Assembly: GCF_009796745.1 (NCBI RefSeq)
Contig: NZ_CP047024.1
Location: 1,054,001 to 1,118,000 of the forward strand
Source of the DNA: Paraglaciecola sp. L1A13
GTDB lineage: Bacteria; Pseudomonadota; Gammaproteobacteria; Enterobacterales; Alteromonadaceae
DNA length: 64,000 nt
Reading direction: 5' to 3'
Both the position numbers and the translations under genes were made by a program. This document shows positions 9,154 through 19,362 of this stretch, piece after piece. The first letter of the stretch is position 1. Every line of letters starts with the position of its first letter. The notes beneath the pieces are model-generated. The model saw only the letters and a list, made by a program, of their open reading frames with translations. It searched no databases and was not told the origin of the DNA.

Positions 9154-9390
9154 ATGTCTCTTACCACTGAAATGGTTAATGAGTTTAATTTATTACTAAA
9201 GTTTCCAACGACCAGCCTAATGCAAGGATTGAAAGTTCACAACGACGCCGAGCCTGATGTCATTGCTGCGGCTAAACGTTTATTCGACAAAGGGATTATT
9301 ACCTTACCTGATGGTGGTTATTTGACTGACCTCGGTCATGATTTAATTGAGCATGCACAAGTCGTACAATCTGCTTTAACGAGTTCATAA
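9154..9390 (+). CDS. TIGR02647-type conserved small protein
   Basis: The 78-residue product matches the layout I recall for family TIGR02647: an N-terminal EFNLLLKF helix, IKVH-like segment (LKVHNDAEPDVIAAAKRLF), then DKGIITLPDGGYLTDLGHDLIEHAQ, a winged-helix-like ending. Members are often called DNA-binding but their role is unknown. ATG 9154 is preceded by GAGGA with a 6-base gap, while the in-frame TTG at 9148 lies inside that site. It stands alone with its own upstream region. Confidence 0.7.
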   Translation: MSLTTEMVNEFNLLLKFPTTSLMQGLKVHNDAEPDVIAAAKRLFDKGIITLPDGGYLTDLGHDLIEHAQVVQSALTSS

Positions 9391-9493
9391 CGCGTTTAGC
9401 GTTATATTAAAATAGCAATTAGGCAGTTTTGGGTTTATCAATTCTGACAACTGCCGATAATACTCATATGAGTCTCAGCTATTTGATATCACT

Positions 9494-10147
9494 ATGATCT
9501 TATTCTTACCTAAAACGTCTCAATTTTCATTGTTTGCAATAATGCTAACTTTGCTTTCTGTTTGTTCACCTTTTAGCCGAGCGGCAGAAGAAATTAAAGC
9601 CGTACAGCTTTATTCTCAGGATGAATTATTACGCTTGATCCATCGGAATGAACACTTAACGCAAGTGGTATTAGATGACTGCCAACTGGTACAAGATATC
9701 GAAGCTAGAGCGCAGACACTAAAAATACCGGCTTATCAGTTTTTGTGGGGAGACATGCTGGCCTGGGGCGTGTGTGTCACTGCTGACCCTGAGCGAGGTA
9801 TTAATTTTATGCGCCAAGCGGCAGATCAAGGTTTGGCTGAAGGGCTAGAGCAATTAGGTCGGTATTACGCTCAAGGTAAATTGGTTCAGCAAGATAAAGA
9901 GCGAGCAGTCGTATTTTTGCGTGAAGCATCTATGTTAGGTAATCAAAAGGCGCAAATTGAGCTGGTGGAATTATTCCTAGATGGTTACGGCAGTCCTTAT
10001 GATTATGAAGATGCTTATCATTGGTTGTATAACGCAATTACTAACAATAAAAAAACGCATCAAAAAATTACGAGTTGCTTAACTAAGTTAGAAAAGCTGA
10101 TGCATCCTAAAGCTGTACGTAAAGCAAAACGTCCATTGGACACCTAA
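9494..10147 (+). CDS. motX: Sodium-type flagellar motor protein MotX
   Basis: MotX is part of the periplasmic T ring that assembles the Na+-driven PomAB stator around polar flagella of Vibrio and Alteromonadales. The 217-residue product has a signal peptide (cleavage near SRA-AE, residue 30). The mature segment carries VQLYSQDELLRLI, DDCQLVQDIEARA and WGDMLAWGVCV, followed by Sel1-like repeats (GINFMRQAADQGLAEGLEQLG, AVVFLREASMLGNQKAQIEL). This combination is typical of Vibrio MotX. No strong ribosome site is seen, so the start could be the internal ATG at 9542. The order motX-rnr-rlmB fits the known neighbourhood in this group. Confidence 0.88.
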   Translation: MILFLPKTSQFSLFAIMLTLLSVCSPFSRAAEEIKAVQLYSQDELLRLIHRNEHLTQVVLDDCQLVQDIEARAQTLKIPAYQFLWGDMLAWGVCVTADPERGINFMRQAADQGLAEGLEQLGRYYAQGKLVQQDKERAVVFLREASMLGNQKAQIELVELFLDGYGSPYDYEDAYHWLYNAITNNKKTHQKITSCLTKLEKLMHPKAVRKAKRPLDT

Positions 10148-10286
10148 GTCACTTAACTTTAATTCCCACTCTTTATTGCATATAGATTCACTTGCGTCCC
10201 TTTGTGGTCAATAAAGCGTTTTTAATTGCGTCAGCTTCGTTATACTAGTCGCATAATTTACCTTACATGGAAACGCCATCACTTAT

Positions 10287-12716
10287 ATGAGCGACGATCC
10301 CTTTTACCAGCGCGAGAAAGAAAAATACGAAAACCCAGTAGCTAGCCGAGAATATTTACTGCAAATGCTTACTGACGCTAAAAAGCCGTTATCCTTTCTT
10401 GAATTTTGTCATCTATTAAATGCCGAAGATGAAGATAGCCGTATTGGTATTCAACGTCGTTTGCGAGCAATGGAGCGTGAAGGGCAAATCGAATTCAATC
10501 GTGATAAAAAATACGCCAAACTTAAATTAGAAGAGCTGATTCAGGGGCGTGTTATTGGCCACAGGGATGGGTTTGGTTTTTTAAAGCGTGATGATGGCGA
10601 AAAAGATTTATTTATTCATAACGCACAAATGTCTACCGTATTGCATGGTGATATTGTGCTGGTCAAAGAAAGTGGTACTGATAATCGTGGTCGCCGTGAA
10701 GCGCGTATCGCCAAAATTATTGAACCTCGCAGTGAACCTATAGTTGGGCGTTATTTTTTTGAAAATGGTGTCGGTATGGTTATCCCTGATGACAGCCGAA
10801 TAAATCATGAAATTACCATCCCTCCAGAGTATGTAAACGGCGCTCGCCAAGGGTTCATCGTAGTGGTGGAAATTGTTCAGCGACCTAGACGTCGTGTAAA
10901 TGCAATCGGTAAAGTAATAGAAGTTTTGGGTGAGCATATGGCTCCGGGCATGGAAATCGACATGGCGTTGAGAACGTTTGATATTCCTCATGACTGGCCA
11001 AAAGGTGTCACCAAACAGATTCAAGATCTCAATGAAGAAGTGCCGGAAGAAGCAAAAGCAAATCGCATAGATTTACGCCAATTACCTCTAGTAACCATTG
11101 ACGGGGCAGATGCCCGTGATTTTGATGATGCAGTATTTTGTGAACCCCTCGACGACGGTGGTTGGCAATTGTGGGTGGCGATTGCTGATGTTAGTTATTA
11201 CGTGCGACCAGGTACAGCCCTTGATAGCGAAGCTCAAAATCGTGGTAACTCGGTGTATTTTCCTGAGCAAGTTATTCCTATGCTCCCGGAAGTCTTATCT
11301 AACGGCCTATGTTCATTAAATCCTCAGGTTGACCGTTTGTGCATGGTATGCGAAATGACTGTCAGTTCAAATGGCGACTTAGTAGAGCACCAATTCTATG
11401 AAGCTGTGATGAATTCCAAAGCACGTCTGACCTATACAAAAGTGTGGGACCTCTTGAAGGATGAAGAAGCGCAAGCCAACCCAGAGTTGCATAAGCGTTA
11501 TGCTGAGCAAGTACCACATTTAAAGAATTTACATGATATGTACCGTACGCTAAAGCGTAGACGCAGTCAGCGTGGTGCGATCGAGTTTGAAACTCAAGAA
11601 AGTAAGTTTGTGTTTAATGCCCAGCGCAAGATTGACACAATTGTGGCTGTGACCCGTAATGATGCACATAAACTGATCGAAGAATGTATGATTTTGGCAA
11701 ATGTGGCTGCGGCAACAACTTTGTCGAAGCAAAAAGCAGAGGCGCTTTACCGCATTCATGATGAACCGGACGCTGATCGCTTAACTGCATTTTTATCTTA
11801 TCTTGCTGAGGTGGGAATTACCCATCATATTAGCAAAGATGCATCGCCCCAAGAGTTCACTGAAGTGATCAATAAAATTCAGGGTCGAGCTGATCAAGAG
11901 CTAATTCAAACTATGTTGCTGCGTTCAATGAAGCAAGCTGTATATAGCCATGAAAATATCGGGCATTTCGGATTGGCGCTAGACGCATATGCACATTTTA
12001 CTTCACCTATTCGTCGCTATCCTGATTTGGTTGTACATCGGGCGTTAAAAGCAACCATAGATAAAAAACAGCAGCGTAAAAGTAAAACTGGTGGCAAAGC
12101 ATATTCAGCAGAAGAAGTAGAAACGTTAGGTGAGCAATGCTCAATGACGGAGCGACGTGCTGATGATGCTACGCGAGATGTATCTGATTGGCTCAAGTGC
12201 GAGTTTATGCTCGACCACGTTGGTGATACGTTCGAGGGTGTGATTGCTTCAGTGACTAGCTTTGGTTTCTTTGTACGTTTAAGTGAATTTCATATCGACG
12301 GTCTATTGCATATCTCTGCACTGGATAACGACTTTTATCACTTTGATGAAACCAAACAACATTTGGCGGGTGAAAACTCAGGTCTTGTTTATCGCTTAGG
12401 TGACCTTCTCGAAGTAAAAGTTGCCGGCGTGAACCTAGACGAGCGAAAAATTGATTTTGTGTTAGCCAATGCACCGCCTAAAGGTAGAGGCACGAAACGC
12501 GGAACTAAAAAGTCTTCGTCAGGCAAAAAAGGTGCACCAGCTAAGGGGAGTCCAGTATCTAAGGCTGCTGCTGAATCTTCAAATGCGAAAGGAGGCGTTA
12601 AAGCGAACCCAACCAAGAAGAAGCCGCGTACTCGACGCTCTAAGGCAAAAGGGGCAACTGAATCGAAGCCCGGGACTAAATCACGCCGCTCGACGGTCAG
12701 TAAAGGAAGTAAATAA
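10287..12716 (+). CDS. rnr: Ribonuclease R
   Basis: This 3'-5' exoribonuclease degrades structured RNA, including rRNA fragments and trans-translated mRNA, and is induced by cold. The 809 residues comprise an N-terminal winged helix (about 20-85), two cold-shock OB folds, the RNB catalytic domain beginning at about 271 with [13 protein letters not shown] (the Asp cluster that binds Mg2+), an S1 domain (about 645-730, [20 protein letters not shown]), and a Lys/Arg/Ser-rich tail of about 75 residues. rlmB starts 2 bases after its stop, so the two form an operon. Confidence 0.97.
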   Translation: MSDDPFYQREKEKYENPVASREYLLQMLTDAKKPLSFLEFCHLLNAEDEDSRIGIQRRLRAMEREGQIEFNRDKKYAKLKLEELIQGRVIGHRDGFGFLKRDDGEKDLFIHNAQMSTVLHGDIVLVKESGTDNRGRREARIAKIIEPRSEPIVGRYFFENGVGMVIPDDSRINHEITIPPEYVNGARQGFIVVVEIVQRPRRRVNAIGKVIEVLGEHMAPGMEIDMALRTFDIPHDWPKGVTKQIQDLNEEVPEEAKANRIDLRQLPLVTIDGADARDFDDAVFCEPLDDGGWQLWVAIADVSYYVRPGTALDSEAQNRGNSVYFPEQVIPMLPEVLSNGLCSLNPQVDRLCMVCEMTVSSNGDLVEHQFYEAVMNSKARLTYTKVWDLLKDEEAQANPELHKRYAEQVPHLKNLHDMYRTLKRRRSQRGAIEFETQESKFVFNAQRKIDTIVAVTRNDAHKLIEECMILANVAAATTLSKQKAEALYRIHDEPDADRLTAFLSYLAEVGITHHISKDASPQEFTEVINKIQGRADQELIQTMLLRSMKQAVYSHENIGHFGLALDAYAHFTSPIRRYPDLVVHRALKATIDKKQQRKSKTGGKAYSAEEVETLGEQCSMTERRADDATRDVSDWLKCEFMLDHVGDTFEGVIASVTSFGFFVRLSEFHIDGLLHISALDNDFYHFDETKQHLAGENSGLVYRLGDLLEVKVAGVNLDERKIDFVLANAPPKGRGTKRGTKKSSSGKKGAPAKGSPVSKAAAESSNAKGGVKANPTKKKPRTRRSKAKGATESKPGTKSRRSTVSKGSK

Positions 12717-12718
12717 CT

Positions 12719-13459
12719 ATGGCTCAACATGAGTGGTTGTATGGGATCCACGCTTTAGAAGCGGTAATAGAACGCGAACCCGAGCGCTTAATTGAGTTAT
12801 TTGTACTGAAGGGGCGTGACGATGCGCCTATCAATACGATTATTAACCATGCACGTAAATTTGGTATTGCCGTACAGTTTTGTCAACGTAAAACATTAGA
12901 CGATAAAGTCAATGGTGAGCAGCACCAAGGAGTGGTCGCTAAAGCGAGGCCCGGTAAACAGTTTAATGAAAGTGATTTAGACGAAATTATAAAAAATAGT
13001 GCATCACCGTTTTTATTGATACTCGATGGCGTGACTGACCCACATAATTTAGGGGCTTGTTTGCGTACTGCCGATGCAGCAGGAATCGATGCTATCGTTG
13101 TACCTAAGGATAATTCAGTAGCCCTTACGCCTGTCGTTAGAAAGGTAGCGTGTGGAGCTGCGGATTTAATTCCTTTAGTGCAAGTGACTAATCTTGCACG
13201 TACCCTGCGTGAGATAAAAGACGCTGGTGTATGGGTAGTTGGTACAGCGGGTGAGGCAACCCAAAGTATTTACGATTGCAAGATGCAAGGTCCAATAGCG
13301 TTAGTTATGGGAGCCGAGGGTAAAGGCATGCGCCGCTTAACCCGTGAGCACTGCGATGAGCTAATAAAGTTACCCATGGCTGGTTCGGTATCGAGTCTGA
13401 ATGTATCTGTAGCAACAGGTATTTGCTTGTATGAGATAGTTCGCCAACGCGCTAATTAG
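12719..13459 (+). CDS. rlmB: 23S rRNA (Gm2251) 2'-O-methyltransferase RlmB
   Basis: This SpoU-class SPOUT enzyme methylates G2251 in the P loop of 23S rRNA. The 246 residues match E. coli RlmB. An N-terminal L30e-like substrate domain ([20 protein letters not shown]) precedes the SPOUT core, with motif 1 [21 protein letters not shown], motif 2 [13 protein letters not shown] and motif 3 [22 protein letters not shown]. It is translated directly after rnr with a 2-base gap. Confidence 0.96.
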   Translation: MAQHEWLYGIHALEAVIEREPERLIELFVLKGRDDAPINTIINHARKFGIAVQFCQRKTLDDKVNGEQHQGVVAKARPGKQFNESDLDEIIKNSASPFLLILDGVTDPHNLGACLRTADAAGIDAIVVPKDNSVALTPVVRKVACGAADLIPLVQVTNLARTLREIKDAGVWVVGTAGEATQSIYDCKMQGPIALVMGAEGKGMRRLTREHCDELIKLPMAGSVSSLNVSVATGICLYEIVRQRAN

Positions 13460-13500
13460 TTTTTAGTACCAACATTGAATAGTGCTATGAAGCTGCCATT

Positions 13501-13546
13501 ATCGCCCCGCCAAATGATACCTATTTAGTATTAATTACGGGGCGAT
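13501..13546. terminator. Inverted repeat after rlmB
   Basis: ATCGCCCCG at 13501-13509 pairs with CGGGGCGAT at 13538-13546 across a 28-base loop, followed by TTTAT. It lies between convergent rlmB and the small secreted-protein gene and probably ends transcription. The long loop lowers confidence. Confidence 0.45.
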
Positions 13547-13595
13547 TTATCGCGATAACAATCGACAGAAGTTAACGCACTACAATATATAGCCT

Positions 13596-13928
13596 CTATT
13601 GATACGTGTTTTTTAGTAACCTTTTTGCTTCAGACCGACCTAAACAAGCTCGAAGCGGCGTAGTGATGAAATCATTATGCTTGGCATTTCTTTCTTCCCC
13701 CTTCCAGACTGTATTATCTTGAGAAACCTCGGTCCGGCAACTGACTTGTTCGCCATTTTGTCGATACAAAATCCGCACTAATTTTGAACGTTTAACAAGA
13801 GACTCATAAGGATAACCGGTCTGTGAATATAGTTTTTCTAATGTTTGTTGGGCATTAGTTTCAACGCTTAATGTTAATGTCAATATTGTTAAAGACGATA
13901 TAAATGCTGTATGTATTATATTTTTCAT
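13596..13928 (-). CDS. Small secreted protein of unknown function
   Basis: The 110-residue product starts at the ATG whose complement is 13926-13928, 7 bases after GAGGG. A signal peptide of about 25 residues ends near TNA-QQ. The mature part of about 85 residues has two cysteines (VSCRTEV and RACLGR) that could form a disulphide, and ends in KRLLKNTYQ. I do not recognise a family. It is divergent from the LysR-type gene, with about 110 bp of shared promoter space, so the regulator may control it. Confidence 0.6.
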   Translation of the reverse strand: MKNIIHTAFISSLTILTLTLSVETNAQQTLEKLYSQTGYPYESLVKRSKLVRILYRQNGEQVSCRTEVSQDNTVWKGEERNAKHNDFITTPLRACLGRSEAKRLLKNTYQ

Positions 13929-14039
13929 TGTTAAACCCTCGTTTGTAAGAGTATTTAAGATAAAACTGCGATGAGATTCTGACAAACGATGAAAACTAAA
14001 CTACAGTTAAGTAAATATTAATTGAAGTTTGTATTATCG

Positions 14040-14939
14040 ATGAATAATCTCCCGCCTCTTAATACATTGCGATATTTCCTTACAGCAGCGCAAACGATGA
14101 GTTTTAAAGAAGCTGCCGATCAGATGTACGTTACCCCAGCTGCTATTAGCCAGCACATAAAGACACTGGAAGAGTTTTTGGGTTGTCAGTTGTTTGAGCG
14201 CGGTCATCGGCGGATTTCGTTGACCCGTGCTGGTCACGCTCTATTGCCTGATATAACAACAGGATTTGATTATCTTAATAAAGGGGTTCGTAATGTTGCG
14301 CTAGATAGCCGTCCAAATGTGCTTAACCTCACTGTTATTGAATCCTTGTCGTCACGTTGGTTAGTGCCGCGACTATTTCGTTTTCAACAGCGTTATCCGC
14401 ATATTAATGTCCGCATACAACCAACAAATCGATTATTGAATTTTGCGCAAGACGAACTCGATTTAGCTATTCGTTTTGGTCAAGGAGAGTACAAGCAATT
14501 GGAAAGTCGTCAATTGGCCGGTGATACAATGCACCTAGTTTGCCACCCTAGATTGGCCAGTAAAATTTTAACGCCTGTTTCACTGCGCACCCATCCCATT
14601 TTAAAAGAAAATAGCAGTGATGTTATGCCAGCATGGGAACAGTTTTATGCTCAACACGCCATAGCCCCTAACAATGATCTGAGTGTGCTACAAGTTGATG
14701 ACTCGAGTATAACGATAATTGAAGCCGCATTAGCAGGGCAGGGGGTTGCGATGATACGACACAGTCTGATTTATGAGCAACTGGAGCGAGGTCAATTGGT
14801 TAAACTATTTGATTTTAGCTTTGACTGCCTTTATGCGTATTACTTGGTGGCACCCTCTGCTCATTTTGCTAGGGAAAAAGTGCAGCAATTCTCATCTTGG
14901 ATTAAAGAGATGTTTGACGAAATGCCTAAGCTGGGTTAA
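14040..14939 (+). CDS. LysR-type transcriptional regulator, GcvA-like
   Basis: The 299-residue protein has the LysR winged helix at the start: PPLNTLRYFLTAAQTMSFKEAADQ, then YVTPAAISQHIKTLEEFLGC, LFERGHRRISLT. A periplasmic-binding-like effector domain follows. The N-terminus closely resembles GcvA-type regulators (glycine cleavage, beta-lactamase). No gcv or bla gene is in view, so the target is unknown. It is divergent from the small secreted-protein gene and may regulate itself from the shared region. ATG 14040 is chosen; an in-frame TTG at 14022 would add six residues. Confidence 0.85.
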   Translation: MNNLPPLNTLRYFLTAAQTMSFKEAADQMYVTPAAISQHIKTLEEFLGCQLFERGHRRISLTRAGHALLPDITTGFDYLNKGVRNVALDSRPNVLNLTVIESLSSRWLVPRLFRFQQRYPHINVRIQPTNRLLNFAQDELDLAIRFGQGEYKQLESRQLAGDTMHLVCHPRLASKILTPVSLRTHPILKENSSDVMPAWEQFYAQHAIAPNNDLSVLQVDDSSITIIEAALAGQGVAMIRHSLIYEQLERGQLVKLFDFSFDCLYAYYLVAPSAHFAREKVQQFSSWIKEMFDEMPKLG

Positions 14940-15094
14940 AAAAGAACGTTTTGGCTATAAATTGAGCTGTATTCACTTCGTTTATTGATAACGATATAGT
15001 AAATAAATGTCTAACTCTTATAGTTGTTTGACCTGTGGACCTGCAATCGTTATAACGTTGTTATTAAAATGTATATTTACGTACAGGAGACAAA

Positions 15095-16735
15095 ATGTCA
15101 TTACAGACCCCCTTAGAAATGATGTACCACTGGGAAGACACTACACCCCAGAAGGTTTATTTAAAACAACCAGTCAATGGGGTTGTGAATAGTTATACTT
15201 GGGCTCAGACTGCAGATCAAGTACGTCGGATTGCCTCAGGAATTATAGCGCTGGGTTTACCATCAGGCAGTCACATAGCATTACTATCAAAAAACTGCGC
15301 TGAATGGTTTATTACCGATTTAGCGATCATGTTAGCAGGGCATGTATCTGTCCCCATATATTCCACTGCGGGTGAAAAGACGATTCAGTATGTGTTAAAG
15401 CATGCATCATGTCCGGTTATTTTTGTCGGTAAATTAGACGACACAGCAGAGCAAGTGGCAGCGATTCCTCAAGACGTGATCAAACTGGCGTTTCCTTATC
15501 CTGATATTGAGGCCGATCAACAATGGGATACATTGTTAGCTAACGAACCCTACATGGAGCGTCCGGTTCCGCAGATGGAAAGTACAATGACCATCATTTA
15601 CACATCAGGAAGTACAGGTGATCCTAAGGGTGTGGTGCACACCTATTCTTCCATTAGCTGGGCAGCCAGTAATTCACGCAACGAGCTCAGTGTTAATGGT
15701 AATGACCGTATTCTAAGTTACTTGCCGCTTGCCCATATCACCGAACGAGTGATGGTCGAAATGGCAAGTTTTTATGCCAATACGCAAATCGGCTTTCTCG
15801 AATCACTCGCAACCTTTAATCGCGATATTTGTTATTTAAAACCTACATTGTTTATTTCAGTGCCGCGGCTATGGACTCGTTTCCAGATGGGCGTGTTAGC
15901 CAATATGCCGCAAAAGAAACTCGACTTTCTATTGAAGATCCCTTTTGTTGGTAAGGTTGTCGCAAGCAAAATTAGAGAGAAACTTGGTTTAGACGAAGCA
16001 CGGCTGTGTGCCAGCGGTTCAGCACCTATTTCACCTGCAACGCTAAAATGGTTTTTAAAGGTAGGGGTGAATATTTCTGAAGGTTGGGGCATGACTGAGA
16101 ATAGTGCTTACGGAACCTGTTGTGTGCCTTTTAGAGCAGACAAAATCGGCAGTATCGGCAGAGCTTATGAAGGCGTAGATATTCGCATCGCCGATGACGG
16201 AGAAATACAAGTCAAAGGGCCGTGTAATATGAAAGAGTATTACCTCGAGCCTGATAAAACCGCTGAGGTATTTACCGAAGACGGCTTTTTGAGAACCGGT
16301 GATAAAGGCGCTATTGATAACGATGGTTATATTAAAATTACCGGCCGATTAAAAGAAATTTTTAAAACTGCTAAAGGCAAGTATATAGCCCCAGTTCCAA
16401 TCGAAGCAGTGATTATGGGTAATTCGTCTGTCGAACAGGTTTGTGTTACAGGCTCACAATTAAAGCAACCTATTGCGCTTGTGGTCTTATCTGAAGAAGC
16501 CGCGAAGCAAGACAAAGAGCGTATAGAAAAAAGTTTATTGGCGACACTAGAATCGGTTAACGGCGGATTAGAAAGTCATGCAGTACTTGATCGTATTGTA
16601 ATTATGAAGGATGACTGGACCGTTGAAAATGGCTTACTTACGCCAACGTTGAAGATTAAACGCCATTTGCTTGAAGAGAAGTACGACGGTTTGATTAACA
16701 CGCACAGTAAAGAGCGTTTGATCTACCAAAATTAG
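15095..16735 (+). CDS. AMP-binding long-chain acyl-CoA synthetase-like protein
   Basis: The 546-residue ANL-family adenylate-forming enzyme activates a carboxylic acid, most likely a fatty acid, as acyl-AMP and then acyl-CoA. Motif A5/P-loop IIYTSGSTGDPKGVVHTY is near residue 170, the ATP/Mg motif EGWGMTENS at about 330, TGDKGAIDNDGYIKITGRLKE carries the hinge Asp and Arg, and the C-terminal lysine region KIKRH is present. AGGAG lies 6 bases before ATG 15095. No membrane anchor is seen. The substrate chain length cannot be read from sequence. Confidence 0.85.
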   Translation: MSLQTPLEMMYHWEDTTPQKVYLKQPVNGVVNSYTWAQTADQVRRIASGIIALGLPSGSHIALLSKNCAEWFITDLAIMLAGHVSVPIYSTAGEKTIQYVLKHASCPVIFVGKLDDTAEQVAAIPQDVIKLAFPYPDIEADQQWDTLLANEPYMERPVPQMESTMTIIYTSGSTGDPKGVVHTYSSISWAASNSRNELSVNGNDRILSYLPLAHITERVMVEMASFYANTQIGFLESLATFNRDICYLKPTLFISVPRLWTRFQMGVLANMPQKKLDFLLKIPFVGKVVASKIREKLGLDEARLCASGSAPISPATLKWFLKVGVNISEGWGMTENSAYGTCCVPFRADKIGSIGRAYEGVDIRIADDGEIQVKGPCNMKEYYLEPDKTAEVFTEDGFLRTGDKGAIDNDGYIKITGRLKEIFKTAKGKYIAPVPIEAVIMGNSSVEQVCVTGSQLKQPIALVVLSEEAAKQDKERIEKSLLATLESVNGGLESHAVLDRIVIMKDDWTVENGLLTPTLKIKRHLLEEKYDGLINTHSKERLIYQN

Positions 16736-16773
16736 CCATCTAATCTGTCTAACACCACGCTTTATATCTATTA

Positions 16774-16825
16774 GCCCCTTAATTGCCATCTTTACGTAAA
16801 GAGTGTAAAGGTTACGTAAAGGGGC
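16774..16825. repeat. Direct repeats of TTACGTAAAG within an inverted repeat
   Basis: TTACGTAAAG occurs at 16792-16801 and 16812-16821, exactly 20 bp apart, and each contains the palindrome TTACGTAA. They sit inside a GCCCCTT...AAGGGGC inverted repeat (16774-16780 and 16819-16825). The block lies about 65 bp before the DUF4397-like lipoprotein gene, where regulator sites two helical turns apart would be expected. Confidence 0.4.
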
Positions 16826-16889
16826 GTTCTGCCATTTCAAAACATCCTCATAATGACGATTAACTATATCGCATTAATGAGGATGCACG

Positions 16890-18257
16890 TTGTTCAGACA
16901 TTTATTCAAACCCTTTGCTCGCGTAATCCTTTTCGTCTCATCAGTACTGTTAATAAACGCTTGTGGAGGAGCAAGTTCAGATCATTATTCTTACAAAGAT
17001 GCGTATTTACAGTTCTATAACGGATCGATAAATGGTGGCTCAACCATTATGAGTGAAGTAAACGGAAGGAATTTAGACTCTGCTGCTTATGGTGACGCAA
17101 CCAGCGTATTTACGTTAGAAAGTGGTGTTTTGGATCTTGAGTTTTATCGAGCAAACGCAGACCAGCAAAAAATTAAGCTCGAAACACGCAATATCACTCT
17201 TAGAGATAATGAAAAACTAATGATGGTACTGAGCGGCGATTATGCGAGTCCTTCAATAAAAGAATACCGTATTAACCATGAAGACCTAAAGGACCATTTC
17301 CGCTTATTTGTTACCTCGGTGGTGCCAGATGGTGCGAGTTATGATCTTTATATGAGTGATGAGGGTGCAACATTTAGTGCTGCTAATTTTCTTGGCCGAG
17401 TTAATTATCAAGGATTAACCGAGGTTGCGTATTGGGACCCTGTCCAAGTCAGCGACGATTTTGACGAAGGCAAGTACGTTGTGTATTTAACATTACCAGG
17501 AAATGCGACCCCTATTTTCCAGAGCCCAGCAATAGATTTTATGTACGCTACTGAATATATGATGGTGTTACGTAAAACCAGCGGGGTTATCCAAGGCAAC
17601 GTAGAAATTGATTTAGTGATTAACTCATCTCTAGTGAAAAATTATGCTGATGCTGAAGCAACCGCACAATATCGTGTATACAATAGTCTTAATGGATTAG
17701 GTGAAGTATCAGTTTTGTTTGATGACCAAGTAAATGAAAGTATTACGTTACACGCGAATAGTATAAGCGTATTCAATAGCGCAAATTATGGTGATTATCG
17801 TTTGTCTGCTTCAACCAGTGAAGACCCAAGTATAGCGTTCGAAAATAGATTAGTGACGTTACATCAAGGGGAAAGTAAGGCTATTATTATTTATCAAACT
17901 ACCGACGGTCACTTAAGTTCCTTAGCTTTTACGGAAAGTACCTTACCACAGGTTTACGAGCATCAAGTTGAGGTTGTCAACCTGGTGCCAGAATTCCCTG
18001 CTATAGACTTTTATTTTGTACGCAAAGGACAGAGCATCGAAATAGCCCAATATCAGCTATTAGCTTTAGATTACGCGCAAACAGCAAAAATAATCTTACC
18101 AAGCGGTGATTATGAGCTAGTAGCAATGTATAACAATAAAGAAGTGTTATTAGACCGAACTGAATTGTTAGGTTTGGATGAAGTGGCAAATTACATCGTT
18201 ACAGTTGAAGAAAATGATAAGTCTCCTACCGGCTATAAAATATCACTGCTGCACTAA
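16890..18257 (+). CDS. DUF4397-like lipoprotein
   Basis: The 455-residue product has a lipoprotein signal peptide with lipobox LINAC near residue 25. Two tandem beta-sandwich repeats follow; the pattern YLQFYNGSINGGSTIM and YRVYNSLNGLGEVSVLFDD looks like DUF4397, which often occurs in tandem in secreted proteins. The start is TTG 16890, with TGAGGA 6 bases upstream; the nearby ATG at 16883 is out of frame. Function is unknown. It directly precedes the spc ribosomal operon, where the S10 operon usually sits. Confidence 0.65.
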   Translation: MFRHLFKPFARVILFVSSVLLINACGGASSDHYSYKDAYLQFYNGSINGGSTIMSEVNGRNLDSAAYGDATSVFTLESGVLDLEFYRANADQQKIKLETRNITLRDNEKLMMVLSGDYASPSIKEYRINHEDLKDHFRLFVTSVVPDGASYDLYMSDEGATFSAANFLGRVNYQGLTEVAYWDPVQVSDDFDEGKYVVYLTLPGNATPIFQSPAIDFMYATEYMMVLRKTSGVIQGNVEIDLVINSSLVKNYADAEATAQYRVYNSLNGLGEVSVLFDDQVNESITLHANSISVFNSANYGDYRLSASTSEDPSIAFENRLVTLHQGESKAIIIYQTTDGHLSSLAFTESTLPQVYEHQVEVVNLVPEFPAIDFYFVRKGQSIEIAQYQLLALDYAQTAKIILPSGDYELVAMYNNKEVLLDRTELLGLDEVANYIVTVEENDKSPTGYKISLLH

Positions 18258-18654
18258 TGAAGGCAGTGCAACAAAGCCTACTAAATCAGAAACACCTCGC
18301 TATGATTAAAAATCAATTTATTTTCATCTAAAATAATTGAAATATGTTTTCCAAATCCTCTTGACCCCTACATAAGTCTAGTCTCTTATTAGCCGCATAT
18401 TTAGCCTTAGTTAGGTTAAGTAGATTTTCTGTAATACATTGTTTTAATAGATATTTATCCCGTCAGTTATGCAATGACGAAAATAACTTGGTATAGAATT
18501 ACTTTTTTTACAAATACGACTATCGCAGCTGTACATTTTCTGTTAGTATTTCGCGCCCTTTTAATAGGGGTATGTATAAAAAGTCAGCGATAATGTTGGC
18601 TTTTTACGAAACAATATGACTCGTGAGAGTCTTAATTAACAGCGGAGCACTAAC
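18258..18654 (+). promoter_or_regulatory. Leader/promoter region of the spc operon
   Basis: About 397 bp with no gene. A possible promoter is TTGACC at 18361-18366 with TCTTAT 17 bp downstream; a second TTTACA at 18507 lacks a good -10. At 18578-18605 a strong hairpin pairs AAAAAGTCAGC with GTTGGCTTTTT (11 pairs including two G-U, loop of six), ending in a T-run 50 bp before rplN. It has the form of an intrinsic terminator. If the promoter is upstream, this would be an attenuator. Confidence 0.5.
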
Positions 18655-19020
18655 ATGATCCAAATGCAAACTAACCTGGACGTAGCCGATAACTCGGGTG
18701 CTCGCAGGGTTCAGTGTATTAAGGTTCTTGGTGGCTCGCATCGCCGTTATGCACATATTGGCGACATCATCAAAGTTACCGTTAAAGAAGCAATTCCTCG
18801 CGGTAAAGTAAAAAAAGGTGATGTGCTAACTGCAGTGGTGGTGCGTACTAGAAAAGGCGTTCGTCGTTCTGATGGATCTTCGATCCGTTTCGATAACAAC
18901 GCAGCTGTTTTGCTTAATGCAAACAAGCAACCAATTGGTACGCGTATCTTTGGCCCGGTCACTCGTGAGCTTCGTGTTAATAACATGAAAATTGTCTCAC
19001 TGGCCCCTGAGGTACTATAA
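18655..19020 (+). CDS. rplN: 50S ribosomal protein L14
   Basis: The 121-residue protein opens with [20 protein letters not shown], the invariant L14 start, and ends with the conserved [18 protein letters not shown]14 binds 23S rRNA at the subunit interface beside L19 and L3. It is the first gene of the spc operon here, with GCGGAG upstream of ATG 18655. Confidence 0.98.
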   Translation: MIQMQTNLDVADNSGARRVQCIKVLGGSHRRYAHIGDIIKVTVKEAIPRGKVKKGDVLTAVVVRTRKGVRRSDGSSIRFDNNAAVLLNANKQPIGTRIFGPVTRELRVNNMKIVSLAPEVL

Positions 19021-19032
19021 GGAGTCACGATA

Positions 19033-19347
19033 ATGGCTAGAAAAATTCGTCGTGATGATGAAATCATCGTTTTAGTAGGTAAAGACAAAGGAAAAACAGG
19101 CAAAGTGCTTAAAGTTCTTCCAGCGGCTGACCGCTTGATCGTTGAAGGTGTGAATTTGGTGAAGAAACATCAGAAACCTAACCCACAATTGGGCGTTACT
19201 GGTGGTGTTATTGAGAAAGAAGCATCAATTCATGTATCAAATGTAGCGGTTGTTAACCCTAAAACGGGTAAAGCAGATCGCATAGGTTTCCGTTTTGAAG
19301 ACGACAATAAAGTTCGTTTCTTCAAATCTGACGGTGAACTGGTTTAA
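19033..19347 (+). CDS. rplX: 50S ribosomal protein L24
   Basis: The 104-residue protein carries the KOW motif ([22 protein letters not shown]) and the L24 signature ending [12 protein letters not shown]. It is an assembly initiator that binds the 5' domain of 23S rRNA. It lies 12 bp after rplN, with AAGGAG as the ribosome site. Confidence 0.98.
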   Translation: MARKIRRDDEIIVLVGKDKGKTGKVLKVLPAADRLIVEGVNLVKKHQKPNPQLGVTGGVIEKEASIHVSNVAVVNPKTGKADRIGFRFEDDNKVRFFKSDGELV

Positions 19348-19362
19348 TAATTGGAGAGTACG

